This document shows positions 1-8,401 of a DNA stretch of 45,155 nucleotides, one piece after another. Position 1 is the first letter of the stretch; every line of letters starts with the position of its first letter. This DNA comes from a virus. The stretch covers positions 1-45,155 of the IMG/VR virus record IMGVR_UViG_3300044630_001916; one strand, given 5' to 3'. The position numbers were made by a program, and so were the translations under genes. Below the pieces are notes generated by a model. That model ran no database searches. It was not told where the DNA came from and saw only the letters and a program-made list of their open reading frames with translations.

Positions 1-1892
1 ATACTGTCTGATTTTGGACCACCAGGTCCTATTACAAGACCACCATCTGCATAGTTTCTACCAAGATTTGATGCACTTGCACCACTTGCTGATGATGAGC
101 TTCCACCACTTTCACCTGCAAATTCAGTCTTTTTAATATTTTTGATTTGAATTGCAGTTGTAATACCTAAAGCTAAAGCGTTTGCGGTCTTTACAATCCA
201 ATCAAATGGTGACGGTAAAGTAGATGGTTGTGTCAATATTTGTATAACACCCGAAGCTGCTGACATTAATGCGGTTGCGACTTGAAGTTTCTTTCTTTGT
301 TCAAACGCCTTTTTACTTGTCTTAGCCTCTTCATCATATCCTGCAGCTAAAGCACCTGTAATTGCGGCAAATGAGTTGATTGTTGCTGATGCAACTTCAC
401 CATATGCTGCAATTTCTTGTCTTTTTAAATTCCTTTTATCCTTTTGATATTTATTTTCAATTTCTAATAGTAATTCAGCATTACCTTTTGCAAGTAACTT
501 TTCCTTTTCGTAAGCCTTAGTTAATATCTCTCGTTGATTACGGAAATATTCCTGAGTATTTCTATTTAAAATTTGTCCTCTTAATTCTAATAATTTTAAT
601 TGGTCATCTAATGTTTTTGCATCTTTTTCTAATTGTTTCTTTCTTGCGTCTTCTTCAATCTTTTCTTTATCCATTAGATATTTCTTATCTAATGCAAGTA
701 ATGCTTTGTTCTTCTCCTCCTCACTTGCTTTGGATTGTTCTATAGTCTTTTTCTGTCTATCAAAGTTTATCTTTAATAGTTCTTCAGCTTTCTTCTTTTC
801 GTCTTTTATTAGTTCAACCGTTAGGTCTTCAGCTAATTTGATTAATTCTTTATTCGCGTCTTCTCTCTCTTTTGTTTCTTGCTTTCTTCTTTCATCATCA
901 ATCTGTTGAACTTTTAGATTGTATAGTTTTTTTGCTTGTGCAATTAATTCACCTTTTCTTTTCTCAGTAATTAATAATGCGTTGATTGCTTTCTCTTCTG
1001 CTGCAAGTTCTTGTCTAAGTTTGATTTTATTTCCCTCATCCTGACTTTTAGCGGACAATACTTCAAACTCATTTTGTGCATCTAAAAGTTTTTGGTCTGC
1101 TGTCTTATTATCTTCAGCAACCTTCTTTCTATGTTCTTCTTGTTGTTGTCTCCTTTTTTCTAATGCGGCCTTTTCTTGCTCTTGTCTCTTTGCTAATTCC
1201 TCTTTCTCTTTTGCAGTTAGTTCTTTTGTACCACTTACAAAGTTCTTTTGTGCTTCATCGTATCTTTTACCGAAACCAGTTACTGCATCACCTGCGTCTT
1301 GCCAAGCACCTGCAAAATCTCCTGTAATGAATTTTGCAACTGCTCTACCCAATAACCCAATACCTTGAAGTACTGATGATAACGCGGAATATACAACACT
1401 AAACGCCTCTGATACTAATGGTAACGCTTTTACTGCTAAGTCAACTAATATATTGAAAACAGGTTCAATTGCTCTAAATACACCCTGTAAAATTTTCTGT
1501 AATCCTTGGAATAATGGTTCTAACTTTTTACCTGCTTCTTCTGATTGTGCAAATGCAGCAGCAAGACCAGCAACCAAAGACACAATTAAACCAATACCTG
1601 TAGCTTTAAGTGCCGCTCCCCAAGACTTTGTTGCAAGTTCTACCGATTTAATACCTCTACCTAACGCACCTAATGGACCTGGTGCAGCTTCAAGTAATCC
1701 TTTTAAGTCTTCACTTGATTGACCAGCACTTTCTAAAGCATCCTCAACATCACGAATTTGATTTTTAATCTTATTCCATTCAGCCGTTCCTGCAGGTACA
1801 TCTCTTAACGCAGCTTTTAAAGCTCTTAAATTTTTTGTACTTTCAACGACATTACCTGTTACGTCTACTTCTATTTCTACTTTCTTAGCCAT
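1..1892 (-). CDS. Tape measure protein, module A (3' end cut by window edge)
   Basis: Tape measure proteins span the tail lumen and set tail length. The reading frame opens at the ATG at 1892 and is still open at the left edge, giving about 630 residues; by comparison with the module B copy (791 aa) roughly 90 C-terminal residues are missing. An N-terminal segment starting MAKKVEIEVDV resembles the B copy. It is followed by a hydrophobic stretch near residues 97-115, a long charged Lys/Glu/Gln-rich coiled-coil region, a second hydrophobic region, and a Gly/Ser-rich tail with NLGRNYADGG that matches NLGRNYEEGG in copy B. The middle differs strongly from copy B. The start overlaps the end of the 51-aa gene by 8 nt. 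Identification rests on architecture, position and the homologous copy. Confidence 0.8.
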   Translation of the reverse strand, partial: MAKKVEIEVDVTGNVVESTKNLRALKAALRDVPAGTAEWNKIKNQIRDVEDALESAGQSSEDLKGLLEAAPGPLGALGRGIKSVELATKSWGAALKATGIGLIVSLVAGLAAAFAQSEEAGKKLEPLFQGLQKILQGVFRAIEPVFNILVDLAVKALPLVSEAFSVVYSALSSVLQGIGLLGRAVAKFITGDFAGAWQDAGDAVTGFGKRYDEAQKNFVSGTKELTAKEKEELAKRQEQEKAALEKRRQQQEEHRKKVAEDNKTADQKLLDAQNEFEVLSAKSQDEGNKIKLRQELAAEEKAINALLITEKRKGELIAQAKKLYNLKVQQIDDERRKQETKEREDANKELIKLAEDLTVELIKDEKKKAEELLKINFDRQKKTIEQSKASEEEKNKALLALDKKYLMDKEKIEEDARKKQLEKDAKTLDDQLKLLELRGQILNRNTQEYFRNQREILTKAYEKEKLLAKGNAELLLEIENKYQKDKRNLKRQEIAAYGEVASATINSFAAITGALAAGYDEEAKTSKKAFEQRKKLQVATALMSAASGVIQILTQPSTLPSPFDWIVKTANALALGITTAIQIKNIKKTEFAGESGGSSSSASGASASNLGRNYADGGLVIGPGGPKSDS

Positions 1893-2040
1893 TTAACAAT
1901 TCGTTTTTTGTCTCTTGGAATAAATCACCCAAAAGTTTTTTATTACCCTTAAGTTTTCCAATCATACCGAAGTTTAATTGAAATTTTTCTAAGGTTTCTT
2001 TCTGTTTCTTAAGTTCTTTTATAATTTGTTTCTTAGTCAT
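1885..2040 (-). CDS. Small protein upstream of tape measure (module A)
   Basis: A 51-residue Lys/Glu-rich, probably helical protein. I chose the ATG at 2040 (MTKKQIIKELKK) rather than an upstream ATG at 2103, because the longer version would run into the 158-aa gene and its extra residues look like read-through. Its C-terminal LKGNKKLLGDLF matches LKGNKELLHKSF in the 67-aa gene at the same place in module B, so the two are counterparts. The position directly before the tape measure recalls tail-assembly helper proteins, but nothing in the sequence proves that function. Confidence 0.6.
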   Translation of the reverse strand: MTKKQIIKELKKQKETLEKFQLNFGMIGKLKGNKKLLGDLFQETKNELLNG

Positions 2041-2047
2041 AAGTATT

Positions 2048-2524
2048 TTATAATGAACTGATTGTATATTGTACACAAATAGGGTCAACCGCAAGGTGTC
2101 CAATAAATCTTATTTCAAAGTAATATATTCCATTAACAAATGAAGATAACCCAAACTGTGACGGTGTTATCGTAAATGTATTGGTCCCTGAATATTGTGA
2201 TAAAAATGTTGGTGATTCTGTTATAGTATCAACAACCCTCCAAGGTTTATAGTATAATTGATTTGGAATCATCGCGTGAACTGATAAAATACCCAATTCA
2301 TTTGAATTTCTAATCCAAGGAACAGCATTATTTAATTCCCATCTATAAAAATGTGAGAATGTTATACCTGTAGTTGTAACGGTAGTTGCTGTAAATCCTG
2401 TAACCGTACCATTTACAGTATTTGAATTTATATCTTGAATTAATTCAATATCATATTCAGATACTTCATTATTTGGATAGACAAAATCACGATTTATTAT
2501 TTGTCTTATATATTTTCTACTCAT
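2048..2524 (-). CDS. Tail-tip adhesin base protein, module A (no C-terminal extension)
   Basis: A 158-residue Thr/Gly/Tyr-rich, beta-looking protein starting MSRKYIRQIINRDFVYPNN. It matches the first ~157 residues of the 294-aa protein of module B (MSRKYIPQINNLDFVYPNN), with shared landmarks such as the WRxV segment and a YYFEVRxIG stretch near the end. In module B this domain continues into a Pro-Thr linker and a Cys-containing domain; here it stops after the base domain. It probably forms part of the distal tail or a carrier for an adhesin. The exact role is unknown; the domain-loss comparison is direct. Confidence 0.65.
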   Translation of the reverse strand: MSRKYIRQIINRDFVYPNNEVSEYDIELIQDINSNTVNGTVTGFTATTVTTTGITFSHFYRWELNNAVPWIRNSNELGILSVHAMIPNQLYYKPWRVVDTITESPTFLSQYSGTNTFTITPSQFGLSSFVNGIYYFEIRFIGHLAVDPICVQYTISSL

Positions 2525-2539
2525 ATTATTAAATATGTT

Positions 2540-5407
2540 TTAATCAATTATTTCAACTCTTTTCCAATATCCATTTGGACCATTACTTGACCAACTTACA
2601 CCATAATCTGTTGAAACGTATGGTGTTGTATTATATCTTGCAACTACCATATTTTGACCACTGTTTGAAACCGCAACATCTCTTATATCCGATATTGCTG
2701 TCGCTGTCCAAGTTGAACCATAATTACTTGACACATATACATTTCCACCTCCATATGTTGCTTGATATTGACCATTAGATGACATTGACATTCTTGTCCA
2801 ATCTTGATTACCAACACCTTTAGTCACACCTGTGAAAGTAACACCATAATCATTTGAAAGATATACGTTACTACCATTTGTACCTACAGTTACATATTGT
2901 CCTGTCGATGAAATTGCCGATTCTAAAACTGTACTAATACTTCCACCTGTTAATAATGTGTCTGTCCAAGTCACACCATAATCATTTGAAACTGACACAC
3001 GAACAAAATCTCTTGAAGCTACAACATATTGACCTGTTGAGTTTGTTGCTATATAGAAATAACTACTTGTTGTTCCTGTCAATAATGACCAAGTTGAACC
3101 ATAATTTGATGATTTAAATGTACCACCATTTGATGTTGCATATTGATATTGTCCATCATATGAACAAGTAATGTTATACCAACCTCTACTTCCTGCTCCA
3201 CTAATAATTGTAAATGTATTTCCTGAATCAGATGTTCTATACATAAAACCAGGATTTACAATTGCAGTTTGATATGTTGCACCTGTTGAAGAACATATAT
3301 CAAAAAAGTTTCTATTACCTGCATTTAGATTTTGATACCATCCACCAAAATTATCTAAACTTGTATATATATAACCTGGTGTTCCTGTTGAATCAATATC
3401 ATTAACCGCTAATGCAAATGTTCCTAACGGTAACGGAGTTGGGGTTGGTGTAGGTGTTGGAGTCGGTGTAGGTGTTGGAGTCGGTGTAGGACATTGAATT
3501 AATGTTTGACTTGTTCCACCACTAATACGTACCGCTAAACTACCATCACTATACCAATCATTACCACCATCAAATAAAACTAATGGTATTGTAGGTCCAC
3601 TTATTGTTCCTTGATAATATTGTGCAGGACTTGTTAATGTTGAATTATAAGACCATATATATGTATCTTTTGTAAATATTCCACTACAAGCATTTTGGTA
3701 AATTCCAGCACCTACTCCATTAACAAGATGTGAATATGTTGGAGGAGGTAAAGGTGTAGGAGTCGGAGTTGGTGTTGGAGTTGGGTTAGGGTCAGGACAC
3801 ATAAAGTCATAACCATTTGGATATGTTTTAACCACATCTGCAATAGTTTGACCATTGTATTTATTTAAATCATTACCACCCATAATCATATAATCATTTG
3901 GTAGTACTAAAACTTTATTTACAATGGAACTTGGTGGACTATTATTAAATCCATTATTAATTAACCCCGCACCTGCTTTAACTTCAAATGTACTATCATA
4001 TGTACCATCTGAATTAAACCTTAATACTCTATATGCACTATCGGCACCTGAATCACCGTAATTATCTAATTTACCAGCTGCAACTATTTTTCCATCAGAT
4101 TGGATTCCAATTGTATTACAAGAACCCCATAAACCATCACCGAATGCATAATTCAATATGTTTTGTGTAAATCCTGTATCTTCAGAACCATTTGTATTTA
4201 ATCTATTTAATGATAAACGAACACCCGCAGGTAATCCAGTTCTTATATTTGAACCAACTAATATTTTACCATCAGATTGTATTGCTAATGAATATATTTC
4301 AATTGTTGATACCTGAAAAATAGAACAGTTAAATGTTCCATCCACTGTACCATTTGTGTTTAATCTGTAAATTGAATTTACTCCACCAAATGTACCCATC
4401 TTACCACCAACAATCAATTTACCATCAGCTTGTTGTACAACTGCATACATTACATCAGAACCTGTTCCACCTGTAAATGTTGTATCAATTAAACCATTAG
4501 GATTAATTCTCATAACTCTTTGTGTGTTATAATAACCACTACCAAAACCAGTATTTGTTAATACAACTTTACCATCTGACTGGATACAACCTGAAATTAA
4601 ATCTGATGATGCTATTCCTCCTGGATAAATTGGATATATAAATGTTGAATCAATATTACCCGTGCTTAAATCTACTTTTATAACATCATTTTCAATCGAT
4701 GAACCATTAGGTGCTTCATAAGAACCTAAATAGTTTTTAATAATATAAAGTTTATTATTTGTTCTATCTACTAACATTTTCTTAACGGCACTACCTCTTG
4801 GGGTAAAAACTGGCCCCATATTACCGAAGTTTGATGTTATGATATTACCATTTTTATCAGTTTTAAGAATATCACGATACCCATCATTTGGTGAATATGG
4901 AATATAAAAATCACCACCAAAATATATGTTACCACTACTATCGTAATCAATATCATTTATATTATCTAATTCTACAGTCCAACATAAATCAGGAACAGGT
5001 GTTGGAGTCGGTGTTGGTGGAAGCTGTGATTTTATATCTACATTAAATCTATATTCAAAATCGTAAGCATCGGGTCTTGTTGTTGCAGTAAAAGTTTGAC
5101 TACATACTGTAAAACCCGTACTTACTCCAGTAAATCCTGTTACTATTGTATCTATAATTCCATTATTATCATCTGTATTATCAACAGTATAATCCCTTCT
5201 TGATAAATCAAAAGAATATGTTGTTCCTGTAAAAATAAATCCATAACATATATAAAATGTGTCATTTAAATCCACATATGTTGTATATAAATTTGTTGTA
5301 TCTGTAAAATGTCTATTTCTGTGTTCACCATTTACATATACATCAAAATAAGAACCGCCAAGTGTATCTGTTAATTCATTAAAAGTTACGATTATTGAAC
5401 CTCTCAT
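2540..5407 (-). CDS. Modular tail adhesin: delta-60 propeller, Cys domain and BNR propeller joined by Pro-Thr linkers
   Basis: A 955-residue multi-domain protein. Residues 1 to ~130 (MRGSIIVTFNE...) form an anchoring domain shared with the 504-aa protein of module B. After a short PTPTPTP linker, residues ~140-540 carry delta-60 type repeats (QSDGKxxVxG followed by RxNxNGxxDxTF), expected to fold as a beta-propeller. A second Pro-Thr linker (~540-555) leads to a small domain with cysteines (~556-638). A third, long linker (~639-658) leads to a C-terminal propeller of BNR-type repeats (SNDYGVTWT, SSNYGSTWT). The likely role is a surface-exposed receptor- or glycan-binding protein at the tail tip. 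The module B counterpart lacks everything after the first propeller. Confidence 0.75.
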   Translation of the reverse strand: MRGSIIVTFNELTDTLGGSYFDVYVNGEHRNRHFTDTTNLYTTYVDLNDTFYICYGFIFTGTTYSFDLSRRDYTVDNTDDNNGIIDTIVTGFTGVSTGFTVCSQTFTATTRPDAYDFEYRFNVDIKSQLPPTPTPTPVPDLCWTVELDNINDIDYDSSGNIYFGGDFYIPYSPNDGYRDILKTDKNGNIITSNFGNMGPVFTPRGSAVKKMLVDRTNNKLYIIKNYLGSYEAPNGSSIENDVIKVDLSTGNIDSTFIYPIYPGGIASSDLISGCIQSDGKVVLTNTGFGSGYYNTQRVMRINPNGLIDTTFTGGTGSDVMYAVVQQADGKLIVGGKMGTFGGVNSIYRLNTNGTVDGTFNCSIFQVSTIEIYSLAIQSDGKILVGSNIRTGLPAGVRLSLNRLNTNGSEDTGFTQNILNYAFGDGLWGSCNTIGIQSDGKIVAAGKLDNYGDSGADSAYRVLRFNSDGTYDSTFEVKAGAGLINNGFNNSPPSSIVNKVLVLPNDYMIMGGNDLNKYNGQTIADVVKTYPNGYDFMCPDPNPTPTPTPTPTPLPPPTYSHLVNGVGAGIYQNACSGIFTKDTYIWSYNSTLTSPAQYYQGTISGPTIPLVLFDGGNDWYSDGSLAVRISGGTSQTLIQCPTPTPTPTPTPTPTPTPTPLPLGTFALAVNDIDSTGTPGYIYTSLDNFGGWYQNLNAGNRNFFDICSSTGATYQTAIVNPGFMYRTSDSGNTFTIISGAGSRGWYNITCSYDGQYQYATSNGGTFKSSNYGSTWSLLTGTTSSYFYIATNSTGQYVVASRDFVRVSVSNDYGVTWTDTLLTGGSISTVLESAISSTGQYVTVGTNGSNVYLSNDYGVTFTGVTKGVGNQDWTRMSMSSNGQYQATYGGGNVYVSSNYGSTWTATAISDIRDVAVSNSGQNMVVARYNTTPYVSTDYGVSWSSNGPNGYWKRVEIID
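3432..3490. repeat. Pro-Thr linker repeat DNA in the 955-aa adhesin
   Basis: Short tandem repeat encoding PTPTPTP on the minus strand. An 18-nt unit, ggtgtaggtgttggagtc, occurs twice exactly plus a partial copy. Related tracts occur at about 3750-3792, 4996-5018, 11400-11493, 35780-35898 and 44290-44369, always between protein domains. Confidence 0.85.
3750..3792. repeat. Second Pro-Thr linker repeat in the 955-aa adhesin
   Basis: GT-rich tract coding NPTPTPTPTPTPLPPP on the minus strand, between the delta-60 propeller and the small Cys domain. It is closely related in base sequence to the other linker tracts of the window. Confidence 0.8.
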
Positions 5408-5421
5408 ATATTATAAATAGT

Positions 5422-8400
5422 TTAAGGACACGGAGAACCGCAATCTACTACGGTCCAAGTTGCTAAATCAGCAAATGGATACGCAAATCTTATTGATGAA
5501 CAATCCGCACAATCAGGAATATCTTGATTACCCAAACTACCAAAATATCTATATACTGTTTCTACAGCTGTGTCATATTTAATCCATCCTGTGTCTGTTA
5601 CGTTTATGGTAATACCTGAATGGTAGATTGAGACTGGTGGTGCACCAATTGGTGTTCCAACTGATATACCATAAGTTGAAGCAGTAGTTGTAAAATCCGT
5701 ACAATTTGCCCAAAGATTTATCCCTGTATGTGTTAATGAGTACCAAACAGGAAGAAAGGCGTTAAGAACATCAAGAGGAACATCTAAAACAACATTTGGG
5801 TCATATGTACTTCCTGTTGTATTATATATTTGTTCATTTATTTCATATACTGTAAAAGGTAAAAATACACTTCCACCAAACTGTGCAAATGAACTTGTAA
5901 AACCTGATACATTTCCACCTAACAAACCAACATTATAATCATACCAATTACTAAAATAAAAATATGATTGTAACATATTTGGATTGGTAAATTCTGCTTT
6001 AATATTGTATAAGCTATTAGGTGCTGCACAATAATAATATTGGAAATATCTTACAGGATATGTACTTGGGTTATTATCTATCTGAACTAACTCAACTTTG
6101 GTTAATTCAGGATTACTCATATTAAATTCAATAATCTTATTCCAACTAAAATACTGTTCTTTAATTTTAATAATATCTCTCGGTGATAAATTTTTTATAT
6201 CACTTTGTTTTAACCAAAAATTACCACTTAAAAAACGAGTATTTGGGTCATAAAGATTATTTATTCTATTTTCATAAAATAATTTATATACATCTTGTTC
6301 TGTATATGCATTAATTGCATTATAAGTTTCTACACCAACATCTGTTGGTTCTTCACTGTTAAACAAAATACAAATATTGTCATTTGATATTTTATTACTA
6401 TCAGGATTACCCAACGGCATCGTATTAGAAATGATAGGTACTCTTACAGGACTTAAATAATCAGTCTCGTTACTATTCATTATATAAAAACTATATGTGT
6501 TAGCAGTATAACTTAAAGTATAAGCCTCACCAATTGTATTTAAGAATGGATTTTGATTACCCAAATAGTAAAATAATTTTGGTTTTGTTTTAACACCTTT
6601 ATAAGTCCATTTAACTTTTTCTGTACCACCTGTTGATTCAGTTGAGTTTGCACTAACATAATTAATACCTAATGGTATTGCAACATTATCATCCCACTTC
6701 CTTGTTACCTGTGGTGAGAATATTGTTTCAATTTTCTTTTCTTGTGATTTAAAATCTGTTTGTTTGAAAACAAAATTTTGTCCATATATCCTATTATTTC
6801 TATCTTTGAATTGTTTGTTTCCGTCATCTCCATCTTCCAAATCTGTTAATATCAATTCACTCTCCACATAATTTTGTGCTGGCTCCACACTAAAACCTTG
6901 GTCCCAACTTAACTTATCTGTCCAATCATATATGGAACCTGTTCCAACATAATATTGATATGGTTCAATTATAATTTGATTTGAAACTTCAGGGTCAGGA
7001 ACAAAGATTAAATTAAATTTCTTTGCAATTGATGATAGTAAATCAATTTGTTTTAGTTGTTCATTTATAATTAAATTAAAATCAACATAATCCCCATCCT
7101 CAAAAAATATTGTAGTATTAGGTGGTATTTTATATGAAAATTTAGTTGTGTCACTATTAAAATAACCATACATATACAGACCTTTCATCCAAGGCGTGTT
7201 CATAAAATCAGACTTAATGGTATATCCATATGTCTTGAACATTAATTGAATTAAAGCCCAAACGTTTAATGATGGTTTTAATTGATTGTCTAATATTCCT
7301 CTACTTGGAACATTAATTCTATAATCTTTTACACCCGCAGCATACATTGCTGCTGTTGTGGAATATCCACTAATTGGTGCAGATGTTGTATATAATCTTG
7401 TTTGACCTGAAAGGGTTGAACCACTTAAATTAACTGTATCTCCTGAATATTCATATCCATTATGTGTAATTGGATACATATATGTTCTTGGATTACCACT
7501 ATAACTAAAACCTAATGGATTCCAACTACTTGAAATATTGAATAGGTCAAAATTGTGATTGAACATTAATGCGGGGTCATTAAATGGTAAATCTTTTAAT
7601 AGATTGTTACCAATCTTACCAAACAAATCCCCGATATTGGAAAATAATGTTACATCATATTCAATCTTAGAATTTTGAATATTGATTTTATTTAGTTTTA
7701 AATAGCCGTTAAAATAAACTTCATCGTTAATTAAAACTGATGCTGGTGTTCTAAGTAATGGATTGAAATATAATGTGTCAACATCCACATCAAAGAAACT
7801 TTCAAAAAACGCATTATTGGTTTTTGAACCAGGTAATTGTAATCCTATTGAATAATCTGAGTTACGTTTCCCAATATCTTGTAATTCTGCAAATGATTTA
7901 TTTATTTTAATTGGAATGTCTGTATATAAATCTAAAATTTCTGTCTCATAAACAGTAGTATCAGAAGCGTTAGATGTTATATATAAAGAATTGATAGCAA
8001 CTCCTGTTATTTGAGCATAAATTTCAACTATATCACCTTGCAAAACAGGAAATTCACCTGTTATTGTTGGATTTTTACTTGAAGTTGTTCTCACAATAGG
8101 AGAAAGAGTTTCACCATTTCTTATTACAGAAACTTCTGCTATTTTAATTGGTGTTGATGAATAATTACCTGTGCAACTATAAGTAACAATCCCATTATTA
8201 TTAGTCACTAAAAATCCTGCACCCGCTAAAGTTGTACCCGTGTTAGTGCCAACATATGGATTATCTGTTGTACCTGAACCCGTTATGTACATTATATATG
8301 TTCCACCAGTTAATACTTCTAATGATGCGTCAGGAATATTAAATGTATCTAATGGTTTGTTTGTTTGTACTCTAAGTACTGTCTGTTGTTGTTGGGCCAT
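5422..8400 (-). CDS. Tail hub/baseplate-like structural protein, module A
   Basis: A 992-residue protein beginning MAQQQQTVLRVQTN. A variable N-terminal region (~15-150) is followed by a conserved core that starts with LDLYTDIPIKINKSFAELQD and a LQLPGSK motif, a pattern I associate with large distal-tail proteins of Bacteroidota phages. The C-terminus (CADCSSIRFAYPFADL...) is also nearly the same as in the 1118-aa module B copy. It lies between the 526-aa tail protein and the adhesin genes, so it probably forms the tail hub or baseplate that carries adhesins. The name rests on context and my memory of the family; no catalytic motif is visible. It ends 14 nt before the downstream adhesin gene. 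Confidence 0.6.
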   Translation of the reverse strand: MAQQQQTVLRVQTNKPLDTFNIPDASLEVLTGGTYIMYITGSGTTDNPYVGTNTGTTLAGAGFLVTNNNGIVTYSCTGNYSSTPIKIAEVSVIRNGETLSPIVRTTSSKNPTITGEFPVLQGDIVEIYAQITGVAINSLYITSNASDTTVYETEILDLYTDIPIKINKSFAELQDIGKRNSDYSIGLQLPGSKTNNAFFESFFDVDVDTLYFNPLLRTPASVLINDEVYFNGYLKLNKINIQNSKIEYDVTLFSNIGDLFGKIGNNLLKDLPFNDPALMFNHNFDLFNISSSWNPLGFSYSGNPRTYMYPITHNGYEYSGDTVNLSGSTLSGQTRLYTTSAPISGYSTTAAMYAAGVKDYRINVPSRGILDNQLKPSLNVWALIQLMFKTYGYTIKSDFMNTPWMKGLYMYGYFNSDTTKFSYKIPPNTTIFFEDGDYVDFNLIINEQLKQIDLLSSIAKKFNLIFVPDPEVSNQIIIEPYQYYVGTGSIYDWTDKLSWDQGFSVEPAQNYVESELILTDLEDGDDGNKQFKDRNNRIYGQNFVFKQTDFKSQEKKIETIFSPQVTRKWDDNVAIPLGINYVSANSTESTGGTEKVKWTYKGVKTKPKLFYYLGNQNPFLNTIGEAYTLSYTANTYSFYIMNSNETDYLSPVRVPIISNTMPLGNPDSNKISNDNICILFNSEEPTDVGVETYNAINAYTEQDVYKLFYENRINNLYDPNTRFLSGNFWLKQSDIKNLSPRDIIKIKEQYFSWNKIIEFNMSNPELTKVELVQIDNNPSTYPVRYFQYYYCAAPNSLYNIKAEFTNPNMLQSYFYFSNWYDYNVGLLGGNVSGFTSSFAQFGGSVFLPFTVYEINEQIYNTTGSTYDPNVVLDVPLDVLNAFLPVWYSLTHTGINLWANCTDFTTTASTYGISVGTPIGAPPVSIYHSGITINVTDTGWIKYDTAVETVYRYFGSLGNQDIPDCADCSSIRFAYPFADLATWTVVDCGSPCP

Positions 8401-8401
8401 A

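Noticed and set aside
706-1722. Plus-strand frames opposite the tape measure
   Set aside because: Antisense shadows of the coiled-coil coding region, Ser/Leu/Phe-rich, with no promoter.
2041-2103. Longer N-terminus of the 51-aa protein from 2103
   Set aside because: It overlaps the coding end of the 158-aa gene, and the extra residues have no counterpart in module B.
3432-3490. CRISPR-like short repeats
   Set aside because: Units are contiguous without unique spacers and code in frame for Pro-Thr linkers; there are no cas genes.
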